Assembly (NCBI RefSeq): GCF_002744755.1
Contig: NZ_KZ319292.1
Span: forward strand, 1-64,000
Reading direction: 5' to 3'
Source: Leeuwenhoekiella nanhaiensis
Lineage (GTDB): Bacteria > Bacteroidota > Bacteroidia > Flavobacteriales > Flavobacteriaceae
DNA length: 64,000 nucleotides
Made by a program: the position numbers and the translations under genes
Shown here: positions 6,065 through 14,250 of the stretch, one piece after another
How positions within the stretch are numbered: position 1 is the stretch's first letter
Layout: every line of letters starts with the position of its first letter
Notes under the pieces: model-generated
Seen by the model: only the letters and a program-made list of their open reading frames with translations
The model's database searches: none
What the model was told of the DNA's origin: nothing

Positions 6065-7390
6065 TTAGTTTTCTAACGTATCATCACTGGCGCTGTTAAG
6101 CAACTTTTGATCGAGTTGTTTCCCGGTTTTGGCGCCCAGCTTACGCAGTTTTTCGACCCGGCTCACAAGATTGCCCTTACCGGTTAGTTTGGTCATCGTG
6201 CGCTCCCAGGTGTTTTGTACCGTTCCCAGCTGACTGCCTATTTTTGCCAGTTCTTCGGTAAGTGACGTAAACGAGTCGTACAATCGCCCGGCCTGGGTAG
6301 CGATCTCTATGGCGTTGCGTTTTTGCCGGTCGTTTTGCCACAGGTTTTCGACCAACTTAAGCGCGGCTAGCAGGGTAGAAGGCGTAACGATAATTACATT
6401 TTTAGTAAAAGCCTCTTCGTACAGCCGAGGTTCGTGTGCCGAAGCCAGTGCAAATGCAGGCTCGATGGGCACAAACAGAAAAACCGTATCGGGGCTTTGG
6501 GCAACCAACTGCTCATATTTTTTGGAAGCCAACGTGTTGATGTGATTCTTTACCGACTGGATGTGTTGCTTTAAATACGTAGCTCGCAGCGCCTCGTCGG
6601 TTTCTGAAACATAACGTTCAAAAGCCACCAGCGAGACCTTACTGTCTACAATCATCTTTTTGCCGTCGGGCAAATGAATGAGCACATCGGTGACGAGGCG
6701 TTTGCCGTTTTCATCGGTATGCGCGTCCTGTAAGGAGTACTCGCGGCCGTTCTCGAGACCCGATTTTTCCAGAATTCGGGTCAGGATGAGTTCGCCCCAA
6801 TTCCCCTGCATCTTGGCATCGCCTTTCAGCGCTTTGGTAAGGTTATCTGCATCCTTACTCATTTGCAGATTCAAAGCCGCCAGACCTTTAATTTGCTCGC
6901 GCAGTTCACTGTGACGCCCCAGACTTTCCTTATTGGTTTCTTCAACCTTTTTCTCAAAACTGTTGATCTTTTCCTGCAGGGGCTTTAAGATGGTATCGAG
7001 ATTTTCTTTGTTTTGCAGGGTAAACTTGCTCGATTTTTCGTCCAGCAATTTGTTGGCAACCAGTTCAAAGTCTTTGGTAAACTTCTCCTGCAGCTGCTCC
7101 AGCTCGCCGGTTTTTTCGCGGATGCGTTCTTCTAAATGTTCAAAGGCGGTATTGCGGGCGGTGAGTTCGTTTTGATAAAACTCCTTGTCTTCCTGCAATT
7201 GCTCGATTTTTTGCTGCAATGCAGCTTCCTGTTTTAGCAATTGCCCGCGTTGTATTTCGGCATTGCTCAGGCGTTCAGAAACCTGTGCGTAACGTGCATT
7301 TTTACGCAGGGAAGTAATCAGATAGGCGATCACGGCACCAGTTAAAAGGCCGGCAAGCAGAGCAATGATAAGCAATAGCGTTTGATCCAT
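6065..7390 (-). CDS. rmuC: DNA recombination protein RmuC
   Basis: The 441-residue protein has an N-terminal membrane helix (residues 4-25), a long coiled coil (about residues 30-185) and the RmuC domain (about residues 190-385). Landmarks are the motif G-N-W-G-E-L-I-L, the nuclease-like D-x-x-x-x-x-P-D-G-K-K-M-I-V-D-S-K segment, and V-F-L-F-V-P-I-E-P-A. RmuC limits inversions at short inverted repeats and resembles restriction-type nucleases. Length and domain order are normal. A perfect TAnnTTTG box (7408-7415) lies 18 nt upstream of ATG 7390. Confidence 0.95.
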   Translation of the reverse strand: MDQTLLLIIALLAGLLTGAVIAYLITSLRKNARYAQVSERLSNAEIQRGQLLKQEAALQQKIEQLQEDKEFYQNELTARNTAFEHLEERIREKTGELEQLQEKFTKDFELVANKLLDEKSSKFTLQNKENLDTILKPLQEKINSFEKKVEETNKESLGRHSELREQIKGLAALNLQMSKDADNLTKALKGDAKMQGNWGELILTRILEKSGLENGREYSLQDAHTDENGKRLVTDVLIHLPDGKKMIVDSKVSLVAFERYVSETDEALRATYLKQHIQSVKNHINTLASKKYEQLVAQSPDTVFLFVPIEPAFALASAHEPRLYEEAFTKNVIIVTPSTLLAALKLVENLWQNDRQKRNAIEIATQAGRLYDSFTSLTEELAKIGSQLGTVQNTWERTMTKLTGKGNLVSRVEKLRKLGAKTGKQLDQKLLNSASDDTLEN

Positions 7391-7407
7391 TTGGGGGAGA
7401 ATTTTCT

Positions 7408-7415
7408 CAAAGATA
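7408..7415 (-). promoter_or_regulatory. promoter -7 box of rmuC
   Basis: On the minus strand this reads TATCTTTG, a perfect match to the Bacteroidota primary-sigma -7 consensus TAnnTTTG. It is 18 nt before the rmuC start codon, which predicts a short 5' leader. Confidence 0.65.
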
Positions 7416-7430
7416 GCTAACGCCGGGGTC

Positions 7431-8219
7431 TTAACGAATTAAAAAGCGGCGGGAGGTTTTGTCAAAATACACATTGATCCCGGGGAAAAGATTTTCAAAA
7501 ATTCCCTGTTCAATCAGGGCTTCGGGCGTGTTTTGAATGGCGGTGTTGTTGTGCAGTACGATAAGTTCATCGCAAAGCGAAAGCACCAATTCAATATCGT
7601 GTGTGGTACACAAAATGGTTTTTTGCTGCTGCCGCGCGATCTTTTTAAGCAGGGAGAATATCGAAGCTTTATGGTGTAAATCGAGATGGGTGGTAGGCTC
7701 GTCGAGCAGAATGACTTCGGTGTTTTGTGCCAAAGCGCGTGCGATCAGGGCCCGCTGCAACTGCCCGTCACTCAGGGCATAGCAGGCTTTGTGTTTGAGG
7801 TTTTCGAGCTCGGTTGCCGCAAGGGCAGCCTGTATTTCGGCTTTATCTTCTTCGGTGAGTTTACCCAGCCAGTTGGTATAGGGCTGGCGTCCCAAAGAAA
7901 CGAGTTCGAGTACGGTAAGATTTTTTGAAATCACCTGACTCGTAAGCACCACGCTTATTTTTAAGGATTTGGTTGCGGAATCCAGTTGATTCAGGGGTTT
8001 TCCTTCCAGAAAGATTTCCCCTTCAAGCGGTTCCTGCAGGCCCGCGAGGGTACGCAACAGGGTAGATTTACCCGAACCGTTGATGCCCACCATAGTCACA
8101 AAGCTTCCGGCCTTTAACTCGAGGTTGATAGTATTCACCACGGTTTCCTTTTCGGCTTTGCCGTAACCTACTGCGAGATTTTTGGTAGTTAAAACGCTAT
8201 GTTTTGGAGTAGAGGACAT
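7431..8219 (-). CDS. btuD: ABC transporter ATPase, probable vitamin B12 importer BtuD
   Basis: The 262-residue ATPase shows Walker A GINGSGKST (about residues 44-52), an LSDGQ-type signature (a D in place of the common second Gly), Walker B V-I-L-L-D-E-P and the switch His in C-T-T-H-D-I. It belongs to the FecE/BtuD/HmuV group. It is the last gene of a btuF-btuC-btuD operon, 3 nt after btuC. Iron siderophore or haem import is the alternative for this family; the neighbouring btuB with a cobalamin riboswitch makes B12 more likely. Confidence 0.88.
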   Translation of the reverse strand: MSSTPKHSVLTTKNLAVGYGKAEKETVVNTINLELKAGSFVTMVGINGSGKSTLLRTLAGLQEPLEGEIFLEGKPLNQLDSATKSLKISVVLTSQVISKNLTVLELVSLGRQPYTNWLGKLTEEDKAEIQAALAATELENLKHKACYALSDGQLQRALIARALAQNTEVILLDEPTTHLDLHHKASIFSLLKKIARQQQKTILCTTHDIELVLSLCDELIVLHNNTAIQNTPEALIEQGIFENLFPGINVYFDKTSRRFLIR

Positions 8220-8222
8220 CGC

Positions 8223-9251
8223 TTAAAACAGGAGTTTTTTCTTTCGTATTAATAACCAAATCACAATGGGGGCGCCTATAAGCGAAGTGATCGCGTTGAT
8301 GGGCAGGGTGATGGGCAGACCCGGTAATTGGGCCAGAATATCGCAGAGCAGCATCAGCACCGCACCGCCCAAAATACAGGCGGGGATTAGTGTCCAATGA
8401 TTAGAGGCTGTAAACCATTGCCTGATGAGGTGCGGCACCGCAAGACCTACAAAGGCGATGGGCCCTACAAATGCGGTAAGGCTGCCCGCCAGAATACTGG
8501 TTGAAATCAGAATTACAAAGCGGCTGCGTTGCAGGGAAACTCCCAGCGTTTGCGCGTAGTGATCGCCCAAAAGCAGGCTATTGAGGTTTTTGGTAATGCT
8601 AAAGGCTAAACCGATGCCAATAGAATAGCAAAGCGAAAGGATTCCCAGCGCCGCCCACGAAATATCGCCAAGGCTACCGAAAGACCAGAACATATAGCGC
8701 TGCAGTTCTTCCGCCGGACTGAAATAGGCGAGGATACTTACCACCGCCGAGGTGAGGCTGCCAAACATCAAGCCGATGATCAAAAGGGCCATCGCATCCC
8801 GCACCCGTGAAGCAACGGCAATTACCACACTAAGCACTGCAAAACTGCCCAGACTAGCGGCGATGATAGTGCCCCAGCCGTGTACCTGAAGTATTGCGGT
8901 AAGGCCCAGAGCGCTTCCGCCCAAAATAAAAAAAGCTACGCCCAGACTGGCGCCACTGCTTATTCCCAAAACAAAAGGTCCCGCCAGCGGGTTCTTAAAA
9001 AGCGTTTGCATCATAAGTCCGGCGACGGCTAGTCCGCTGCCGGTCATCACAGCCGCCAGCGCTTTGGGAATGCGGTAATCGAGTATAATATACGTCCATG
9101 CTTCCCGAATGCTGTCGTCGCCTGCAATCACTTTAAAGATTGCAGAAAGCGGAATGTACACCGATCCCAATGCGATATTGAGCAGCAACAGGAGCAGTAC
9201 GCCTACGCCCAGCAGTGTAAATTTGGTGCTATGACCTGATCTAGTCTTCAA
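8223..9251 (-). CDS. btuC: FecCD-type ABC permease, probable BtuC
   Basis: The 342-residue integral membrane protein has about ten hydrophobic helices and the FecCD signatures: R-I-P-K-A-L-A-A-V-M-T-G-S-G-L-A-V-A-G near residue 55, N-P-L-A-G-P-F-V-L-G-I-S-S-G-A-S, and the C-terminal G-P-I-A-F-V-G-L-A-V-P-H-L-I-R coupling segment. Its start overlaps the end of the substrate-binding protein gene by 11 nt and btuD follows after 3 nt, so the three are one translationally coupled operon. B12 as substrate is inferred from context. Confidence 0.9.
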   Translation of the reverse strand: MKTRSGHSTKFTLLGVGVLLLLLLNIALGSVYIPLSAIFKVIAGDDSIREAWTYIILDYRIPKALAAVMTGSGLAVAGLMMQTLFKNPLAGPFVLGISSGASLGVAFFILGGSALGLTAILQVHGWGTIIAASLGSFAVLSVVIAVASRVRDAMALLIIGLMFGSLTSAVVSILAYFSPAEELQRYMFWSFGSLGDISWAALGILSLCYSIGIGLAFSITKNLNSLLLGDHYAQTLGVSLQRSRFVILISTSILAGSLTAFVGPIAFVGLAVPHLIRQWFTASNHWTLIPACILGGAVLMLLCDILAQLPGLPITLPINAITSLIGAPIVIWLLIRKKKLLF

Positions 9252-10389
9252 GGCGGGAGTAAAAATGAAATTGATGATCGGTTAGGAGTTGCGGGTGTAA
9301 AATCGCTACAAGATCTTCAAGCACCCAATCGGGTCGAGAAGAGGCGAGTTCGTAATACAACATCCCGCCGGTTTCGCCTTTTGCGGCCGCAAAACTGTAG
9401 ATATTTTGTTCGTTGAAGGCTTTAAAACGGGTGTAGGCCTCGTTGGCCTCTGCCAGATCGCTGAAGCGTTCAAAGGCATTGGGTGCGATCCAGAAATCGG
9501 CATTTTGAGCGGTGTTGAGTACTTCTTCGATACTCAGGGCGGCGCTGCCGGTTCCTTCGGTGTCTTTGTACAGGTAATCTCCGTATGCGTCTGCAACCAA
9601 AGTTGCTGCCCAGCTGTCGCCTTTAGGCAAATACCACACGTCTTTAAACATCGCGCCGCTGATTACCGTGGGTTCTTGCGGAGCGGTCGAAGCTTTTTGT
9701 TTGAGATCGAGATAGCGTTTTTCGATACCGTTAAATATTGAGTCGGCCAGATCCTGTTTGTCGTAGAGGGCTGCAAAGAATTTGATCCATTCGGCCTGGC
9801 CTAAAGGCGTGATTTCGGTCCAGTCGCCGTTATACAAAACCGGAATCCCGGCCCGTTGCAGGGAATTGATGGTTTTGTTTTCGCCTTCCACACCAAAGGT
9901 TATGACCGCATCCGGGTTGAGGTTGATGGCGCTTTCGGTGTTGATTGACTCGTTTTGACCCAATTCCTGTACTTCGCCGTTTTTGATTCGGGCGCGGGTT
10001 TTAGGAGACGAAATGTAATCAAGATTCGGGAAACCTTTCAGGCTGGCTTCCACATGTAACAATTCCAGAGATGAAATGTGCGTGGTCGAGGTGACTACAA
10101 TGCTTTTTAGGGGAATGTTGATCACGGCGTCGGCCTTTACGCTGTCCGGAAGTTTTTGACCTTGTTTCAGTAAGGCATAACGAAAGGTTTTATCGCTTCC
10201 GGGCCAGGCCTGAGTGACTGTGAGCAGCGTATACGCTTCATAATCCAGAATGTTGAAGCCCTTAGCATACTTCATCTTTTGCTCCTGTGATGCTTTCGCG
10301 GAAGCGGGATCGTTTGCTTTTTCATTTTTACAGCCGGTAAAAACGATCACGAACAAGACGAAAAGGGAGGCTAAGTTTTTTGCTTTCAA
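9241..10389 (-). CDS. btuF: ABC substrate-binding lipoprotein, probable BtuF; TTG start
   Basis: The frame is open to a much earlier start at 10500, but the best start is TTG at 10389. From there the product begins LKAKNLASLFVLFVIVFTGC, a lipoprotein signal with lipobox VFTGC. A perfect TAnnTTTG promoter box (10425-10432) lies between the two candidate starts, so the longer form would not be transcribed whole. The mature protein is a class III periplasmic-binding protein with two lobes (S-I-V-V-T-S-T-T-H near residue 90 and V-I-T-F-G-V-E near 170). It delivers ligand to BtuCD. An iron-complex ligand cannot be excluded from sequence alone. Confidence 0.87.
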   Translation of the reverse strand: MKAKNLASLFVLFVIVFTGCKNEKANDPASAKASQEQKMKYAKGFNILDYEAYTLLTVTQAWPGSDKTFRYALLKQGQKLPDSVKADAVINIPLKSIVVTSTTHISSLELLHVEASLKGFPNLDYISSPKTRARIKNGEVQELGQNESINTESAINLNPDAVITFGVEGENKTINSLQRAGIPVLYNGDWTEITPLGQAEWIKFFAALYDKQDLADSIFNGIEKRYLDLKQKASTAPQEPTVISGAMFKDVWYLPKGDSWAATLVADAYGDYLYKDTEGTGSAALSIEEVLNTAQNADFWIAPNAFERFSDLAEANEAYTRFKAFNEQNIYSFAAAKGETGGMLYYELASSRPDWVLEDLVAILHPQLLTDHQFHFYSRLED

Positions 10390-10424
10390 AATAATACTGG
10401 ATTTGGAATTTTTAAACGCCACCT

Positions 10425-10432
10425 CAAAAGTA
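10425..10432 (-). promoter_or_regulatory. promoter -7 box of btuFCD
   Basis: On the minus strand it reads TACTTTTG, a perfect TAnnTTTG match, 36 nt before the TTG start of btuF. It lies outside the riboswitch on the opposite strand, so the btuFCD transcript does not contain the cobalamin aptamer. Confidence 0.6.
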
Positions 10433-10485
10433 AGATTAATTAAAAAAAGGCGTGCAGGCTTATGGATTTGATTAACTTCGTACCC

Positions 10486-10493
10486 GAATTTTG
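10486..10493 (+). promoter_or_regulatory. candidate -7 box of riboswitch-btuB transcript
   Basis: GAATTTTG matches TAnnTTTG at five of six fixed positions, with a TTG at 10468-10470 as a possible -33 element. A start about 7 nt downstream would begin the transcript just before the first conserved cobalamin-aptamer segment. Confidence 0.4.
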
Positions 10494-10504
10494 GTGGCAA
10501 TTTT

Positions 10505-10740
10505 CAGTCTGAAAAATGCCTTAAAAGGGAATCAGGTGATTTAGAATTCAAGGTTTAAAGTTCAAAATTTAAAGATTTTGTATTTCCTATTTTGTACTTC
10601 GTATTTTAAAAAGTCCTGAGCTGTTCCCGCAACTGTAAGCTTTTTCCGCATCAGCGGAAGGTAAAGATTGCTCTTTAATACCACTGCCTGTATTAGGCGG
10701 GAAGGTTGATCTTTATACGCGAGCCAGGAGACCTGCCTTT
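10505..10740 (+). promoter_or_regulatory. cobalamin riboswitch (aptamer)
   Basis: All conserved blocks of the adenosylcobalamin aptamer are present in order. They are AAAAGGGAATCAGGTG (10523-10538), CCTGAGCTGTTCCCGCAACTG (core 10615-10635), a CCGCATCAGCGG hairpin, CCACTGCCTG, GGCGGGAAGG, and the B12 box GAGCCAGGAGACCTGCC (10721-10737). Between the first and second blocks lies an unusually long AT-rich insertion of about 76 nt. It controls btuB, which starts at 10821. Confidence 0.95.
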
Positions 10741-10752
10741 ATTCACTTTTGT

Positions 10753-10798
10753 CAAACCTTCGGGATAAAGGTTTGTATGAAGGTGACTTCATACCTTT
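10753..10798 (+). promoter_or_regulatory. riboswitch expression platform with competing hairpins
   Basis: Hairpin 1 is CAAACCTT (10753-10760) / AAGGTTTG (10768-10775). Hairpin 2 is TATGAAG (10776-10782) / CTTCATA (10787-10793). Hairpin 2 can grow by pairing AAAGG upstream with CCTTT at 10794-10798, but that uses bases needed by hairpin 1, so the two extended folds exclude each other. There is no tight T-run after hairpin 2, so control of translation or a weak terminator is possible. Confidence 0.55.
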
Positions 10799-10820
10799 TC
10801 TCGTACAATTTTATTTTTAA

Positions 10821-12689
10821 ATGATTACCAAAAAGTATGTTTTGGGCGGCGCATTAGTGGCGTCCCTGTCGGTTTTTGCTCAACAGGAAGAACCACAAAA
10901 ACTGGAAGAGGTCGTGGTGACCGACTCCAAATTTGAATTGAAACGCGAAAACAGCGGTAAAGTAGTGACCCGGATCACTCGCGACGAACTCGAAAAACAG
11001 GAAGGGAAATCGGTTGCCGAGATCCTGAGCACCGTAAGCGGCATCAGCATTAACGGCGCACAGAGCAATGCGGGGCAGAACATCAGCATTTTTGCACGTG
11101 GGGGTAATAACCGGCAGGTGCTCGTACTTATTGACGGGGTGCAGCTTAATGACCCTTCAAATATCGCTTCCGATTACGATTTGCGTTTGCTTGATGTAAA
11201 TAGTATTGAACGTATTGAGATTATCAAAGGCGCGGCCAGTACCCTTTACGGAAGCGGCGCGGCTACAGCGGTGATCAACATCATTACCAGCAAGGCTTCC
11301 AAAGACAAAATCGCTTTTGAAGCCACTTCTGTTGCCGGAACCAATGAGTCTCAAAATGACCGGGATTTTAGTTTTAACGATTTTCAAAACCGGGTTGCGG
11401 TAAACGGTACGCTTGATAAATTTACCTATCTGGTAGGTTTTGCACAGCAGTATACAGATGGACTTTCGGCTGTTATTGACGCAGACAGCAACGAGAAAGA
11501 CCCGTTTTCGCGTTACAGCACGCAAGTGAAGTTTGGGTATGACTTTGGTGAAAGTTTCAGTCTTACCGCTTATGGAAACTACGATAAGATGGATGTGGAT
11601 TACGACAATTCGTTCCCGCTGGAAGATGCAGCTTACCGCTCGTTCAGCAAGCAGTATCGTGGTGGGATCAATTCGGAATTCAACTACAACAAGGGAAGCA
11701 TTACTTTAAACGCTGCCTATAACAGCATTGAGCGCGAGTTTCAATCGGCTTTTCCTAACGCGTATGATTCAGACAGCTATATTTTGGATGTCTTTAACCG
11801 CTATACGTTTAACGAAAAATTTTATACGGTTTTGGGACTGAATCACATCAACAGCCGTACTTATTTTGGGGAGCACGAAACTTCTCAAATCACCGATCCG
11901 TATGCCAATGTGGTGTATGTGTCTGATTTTGGACTGAATGTAAACGCCGGTGCACGTCTCAATAATCACAGCGAGTACGGAAGCCATCTGACCTATAGCC
12001 TCAACCCCTCATTTTCTTTGGAGCAGCAGGAAGGCTATCTGAAGTTTTTTGGAAGCTATGCAACTTCATTTATCGCGCCTTCGCTTTCGCAATTATATGG
12101 AGATTTTGGCGCCAACCCCGATTTGCAGCCTGAAGAAGACCGAACCCTGGAAGGCGGGGTAGAATGGAAGGCAGGTACTTTTCGCGTAAGCGGAACCTAT
12201 TTTAACCGTCTGGAGGAAAACTTTATAGATTATGTGACCATCGATCCGGTGACTTTTGAAGGCGAATACCAGAATGTGACTGAAGATTTTGCGGTAAAGG
12301 GTGCTGAATTTGAACTCGAAGGAAAACTTTTAAAAGTTTTAGATCTGCGTGCCAATTACACCTTTACCGAGCCTAAAGACCGCCAATTGCTGCGTTTACC
12401 GAAGCATACGGCCTTTGGTCAGGTGGGCCTCAACCTGAATAGCGGAACCTTTTTCTCGGCCAGTTATCAATACCGGGGCGAGCGCAGTGACAGCGATTTT
12501 GCGACCGGTGAGCGGGTAAGTCTGGATGCTTATGGGTTGTTTGACCTGTATTTGAGCCAAAAGATTCTGAAGAATCAGGTCAATCTTTTTGTAGGCCTCA
12601 ACAATGTATTCAATACCGACTATGTTGAGTTGGTGGGCTATACCACACGTGGAAGAAATATTCGATTTGGATTGAATCTTTCGCTGTAA
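10821..12689 (+). CDS. btuB: TonB-dependent vitamin B12 receptor BtuB
   Basis: The 622-residue outer-membrane receptor has a signal peptide ending at AQQ (about residue 22), then the TonB-box-like L-E-E-V-V-V-T-D. A plug domain (about 40-160) follows with G-Q-N-I-S-I-F-A-R-G and V-L-V-L-I-D-G-V-Q-L-N-D, then the 22-strand barrel. Length is typical of BtuB (about 600) and much shorter than SusC-type receptors. It takes up cobalamin across the outer membrane using TonB energy, passing it to BtuFCD encoded divergently. The cobalamin riboswitch directly upstream makes the substrate call firm. A strong bidirectional terminator follows. Confidence 0.95.
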   Translation: MITKKYVLGGALVASLSVFAQQEEPQKLEEVVVTDSKFELKRENSGKVVTRITRDELEKQEGKSVAEILSTVSGISINGAQSNAGQNISIFARGGNNRQVLVLIDGVQLNDPSNIASDYDLRLLDVNSIERIEIIKGAASTLYGSGAATAVINIITSKASKDKIAFEATSVAGTNESQNDRDFSFNDFQNRVAVNGTLDKFTYLVGFAQQYTDGLSAVIDADSNEKDPFSRYSTQVKFGYDFGESFSLTAYGNYDKMDVDYDNSFPLEDAAYRSFSKQYRGGINSEFNYNKGSITLNAAYNSIEREFQSAFPNAYDSDSYILDVFNRYTFNEKFYTVLGLNHINSRTYFGEHETSQITDPYANVVYVSDFGLNVNAGARLNNHSEYGSHLTYSLNPSFSLEQQEGYLKFFGSYATSFIAPSLSQLYGDFGANPDLQPEEDRTLEGGVEWKAGTFRVSGTYFNRLEENFIDYVTIDPVTFEGEYQNVTEDFAVKGAEFELEGKLLKVLDLRANYTFTEPKDRQLLRLPKHTAFGQVGLNLNSGTFFSASYQYRGERSDSDFATGERVSLDAYGLFDLYLSQKILKNQVNLFVGLNNVFNTDYVELVGYTTRGRNIRFGLNLSL

Positions 12690-12705
12690 CTTAACCAAAG
12701 CACAT

Positions 12706-12748
12706 AAAAAAACCCGGCTTTTGAAGATTCAAAAGCCGGGTTTTTTTA
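12706..12748. terminator. bidirectional intrinsic terminator after btuB
   Basis: A perfect 15-bp stem AACCCGGCTTTTGAA / TTCAAAAGCCGGGTT (12711-12742) has a 2-nt nominal gap, an A-run on the left and a T-run on the right. It ends both btuB (+) and the S41 protease gene (-), which converge here. Confidence 0.92.
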
Positions 12749-12763
12749 TGAGTCTAAAATATC

Positions 12764-14239
12764 TTACTTCTTGATAACAGGTATGTTATTATCATACATT
12801 CTCTGAAAAGTTGGACTGAACATATCGGTTTCTCCAACAGTTTTGACAGGAATATCAAATGGCGCCTTTCTGTTTTTTGAAACAAAGGATTTGCCGGTTA
12901 TGGCCTGTAAGGCAGCAGCCAAAAGAGGCTCTGTGGGCTCGCCCAAAACACCCATATTTGCGATGTCTTCTTCTTTGGTGATGTCTGGCGTAAGTCCGGA
13001 AGGAGGTCCTACCACACCATCAGCATTTGAGTAGGTATAAATTAAAGGCTGAATAGCATATTTATGATCAGGGTTGATATTGGTTTTACCAAAATTATCA
13101 CCATCGTATAAAGTTGCAGATGCCTGAAACTTACCAACCGTGGTCGTGCCCACCAGCGTTACCGGAATATAAGGTTCTAAACCAATAACTGTCAGCTCAC
13201 TGGCAGAAGCGGTACTATTCGTGCCAATAACATAAAGTCGATTTAAATTAAGACTGTTAATAGGCTCTTCCTGGCTTGTACCTGTAAAAATGGTAGAATT
13301 GAAACGGTTAAGTAAACTTTCTGGGGCTTCGGCTTCAAAATAGGCCATTGCCTCGGCATTCCACTGTTCTTTAATCAATACCTCTCCGTCAAACTGACCG
13401 GTAACCATAGAGGTTAAATCAATTGCAGTAGCAACCGAACCCCCACCATTATAGCGGAGGTCTAATACTAAGTCTGTAATTCCATCCGATTTAAATTGAG
13501 CAAACGCCGCGTTGAGTTCATCATCATATTGACTTACAAACGAGTTGTACATCAAATAGCCGATTTTTTGTCCTTCAACGTCAAGCGTCTTTGCGATCAG
13601 AATAGGATTTTCTGCAAAGTTTGTTTCCTTGGTAAGTGTTACTGTTTTTCCTGTTTCCGCTACTGTTCTGCCACCAGAAGCATTCTCCTGAACTTCTGCA
13701 AGTGAAAGTGTATACGAATCTCTACCGATTAAATCTTGGTAATTATTTATGTTTAAAGAGGTTCCATCGATTTGAGTAAATAAATCACCCCTTTTAATTT
13801 CAGAACTTGCTGCCGGTGAATTTTCTGCAACATAACGCACATAGCCAAAAATATTATCAGAATTGGAAAAGCGTACTAATTGAAATTTGAGTCCGTTGCT
13901 TTTGCTTACACCAGAAAATTGATTTTCAAGAGCCACATAGTCGTCAGTAATAAAACTAAAGCGATCCTGATTTGAAAGCAGTTCATTGTTGAAAAAATCT
14001 TCTGGATTTGGACTTTCAGAAAGGTATTCAACATAATTAGGTGTTGAGGTAAAATAGTCATCAGCTAATTCAGGAATATCACCTTTATACAGGTAATACA
14101 CATTCATCGCCTGATAAATAAAATCCTGAATAGGAAAATCGGCACGGGATAATTGTTCTGAAGGCCCATCATCCTTAGAACAGCCTGTAAAAACAAGCAA
14201 ACCCAGGAGTAATACTAAAAAATTCTTTTTCATAGTCAT
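12764..14239 (-). CDS. S41 family peptidase lipoprotein (copy 2)
   Basis: The 491-residue protein starts with a lipoprotein signal (lipobox VFTGC near residue 20; ATG at 14239 or the M-K-K two codons later). An N-terminal helical region with a Y-Y-L-Y-K motif is followed by a PDZ-like segment (about 140-180) and the S41 protease domain. The domain shows D-L-R-Y-N-G-G-G-S, the nucleophile Ser in S-T-A-S-A-S-E-L and the Lys base in T-T-V-G-K-F-Q. Such C-terminal-processing-like proteases act in the periplasm or on the surface. It lies 11 nt behind a close paralogue of the same length, a tandem duplication. Confidence 0.92.
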   Translation of the reverse strand: MTMKKNFLVLLLGLLVFTGCSKDDGPSEQLSRADFPIQDFIYQAMNVYYLYKGDIPELADDYFTSTPNYVEYLSESPNPEDFFNNELLSNQDRFSFITDDYVALENQFSGVSKSNGLKFQLVRFSNSDNIFGYVRYVAENSPAASSEIKRGDLFTQIDGTSLNINNYQDLIGRDSYTLSLAEVQENASGGRTVAETGKTVTLTKETNFAENPILIAKTLDVEGQKIGYLMYNSFVSQYDDELNAAFAQFKSDGITDLVLDLRYNGGGSVATAIDLTSMVTGQFDGEVLIKEQWNAEAMAYFEAEAPESLLNRFNSTIFTGTSQEEPINSLNLNRLYVIGTNSTASASELTVIGLEPYIPVTLVGTTTVGKFQASATLYDGDNFGKTNINPDHKYAIQPLIYTYSNADGVVGPPSGLTPDITKEEDIANMGVLGEPTEPLLAAALQAITGKSFVSKNRKAPFDIPVKTVGETDMFSPTFQRMYDNNIPVIKK

Positions 14240-14250
14240 CTTTAAGGGTT

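Noticed and set aside
9241-10500. Long form of btuF starting at 10500
   Set aside because: A perfect promoter box for this strand lies inside the extra part, and the extension has no signal-peptide character, while the TTG at 10389 gives a proper lipoprotein signal.
12396-12698. Minus-strand frame opposite the end of btuB
   Set aside because: It is antisense to a well-supported receptor barrel and has no family or start context.
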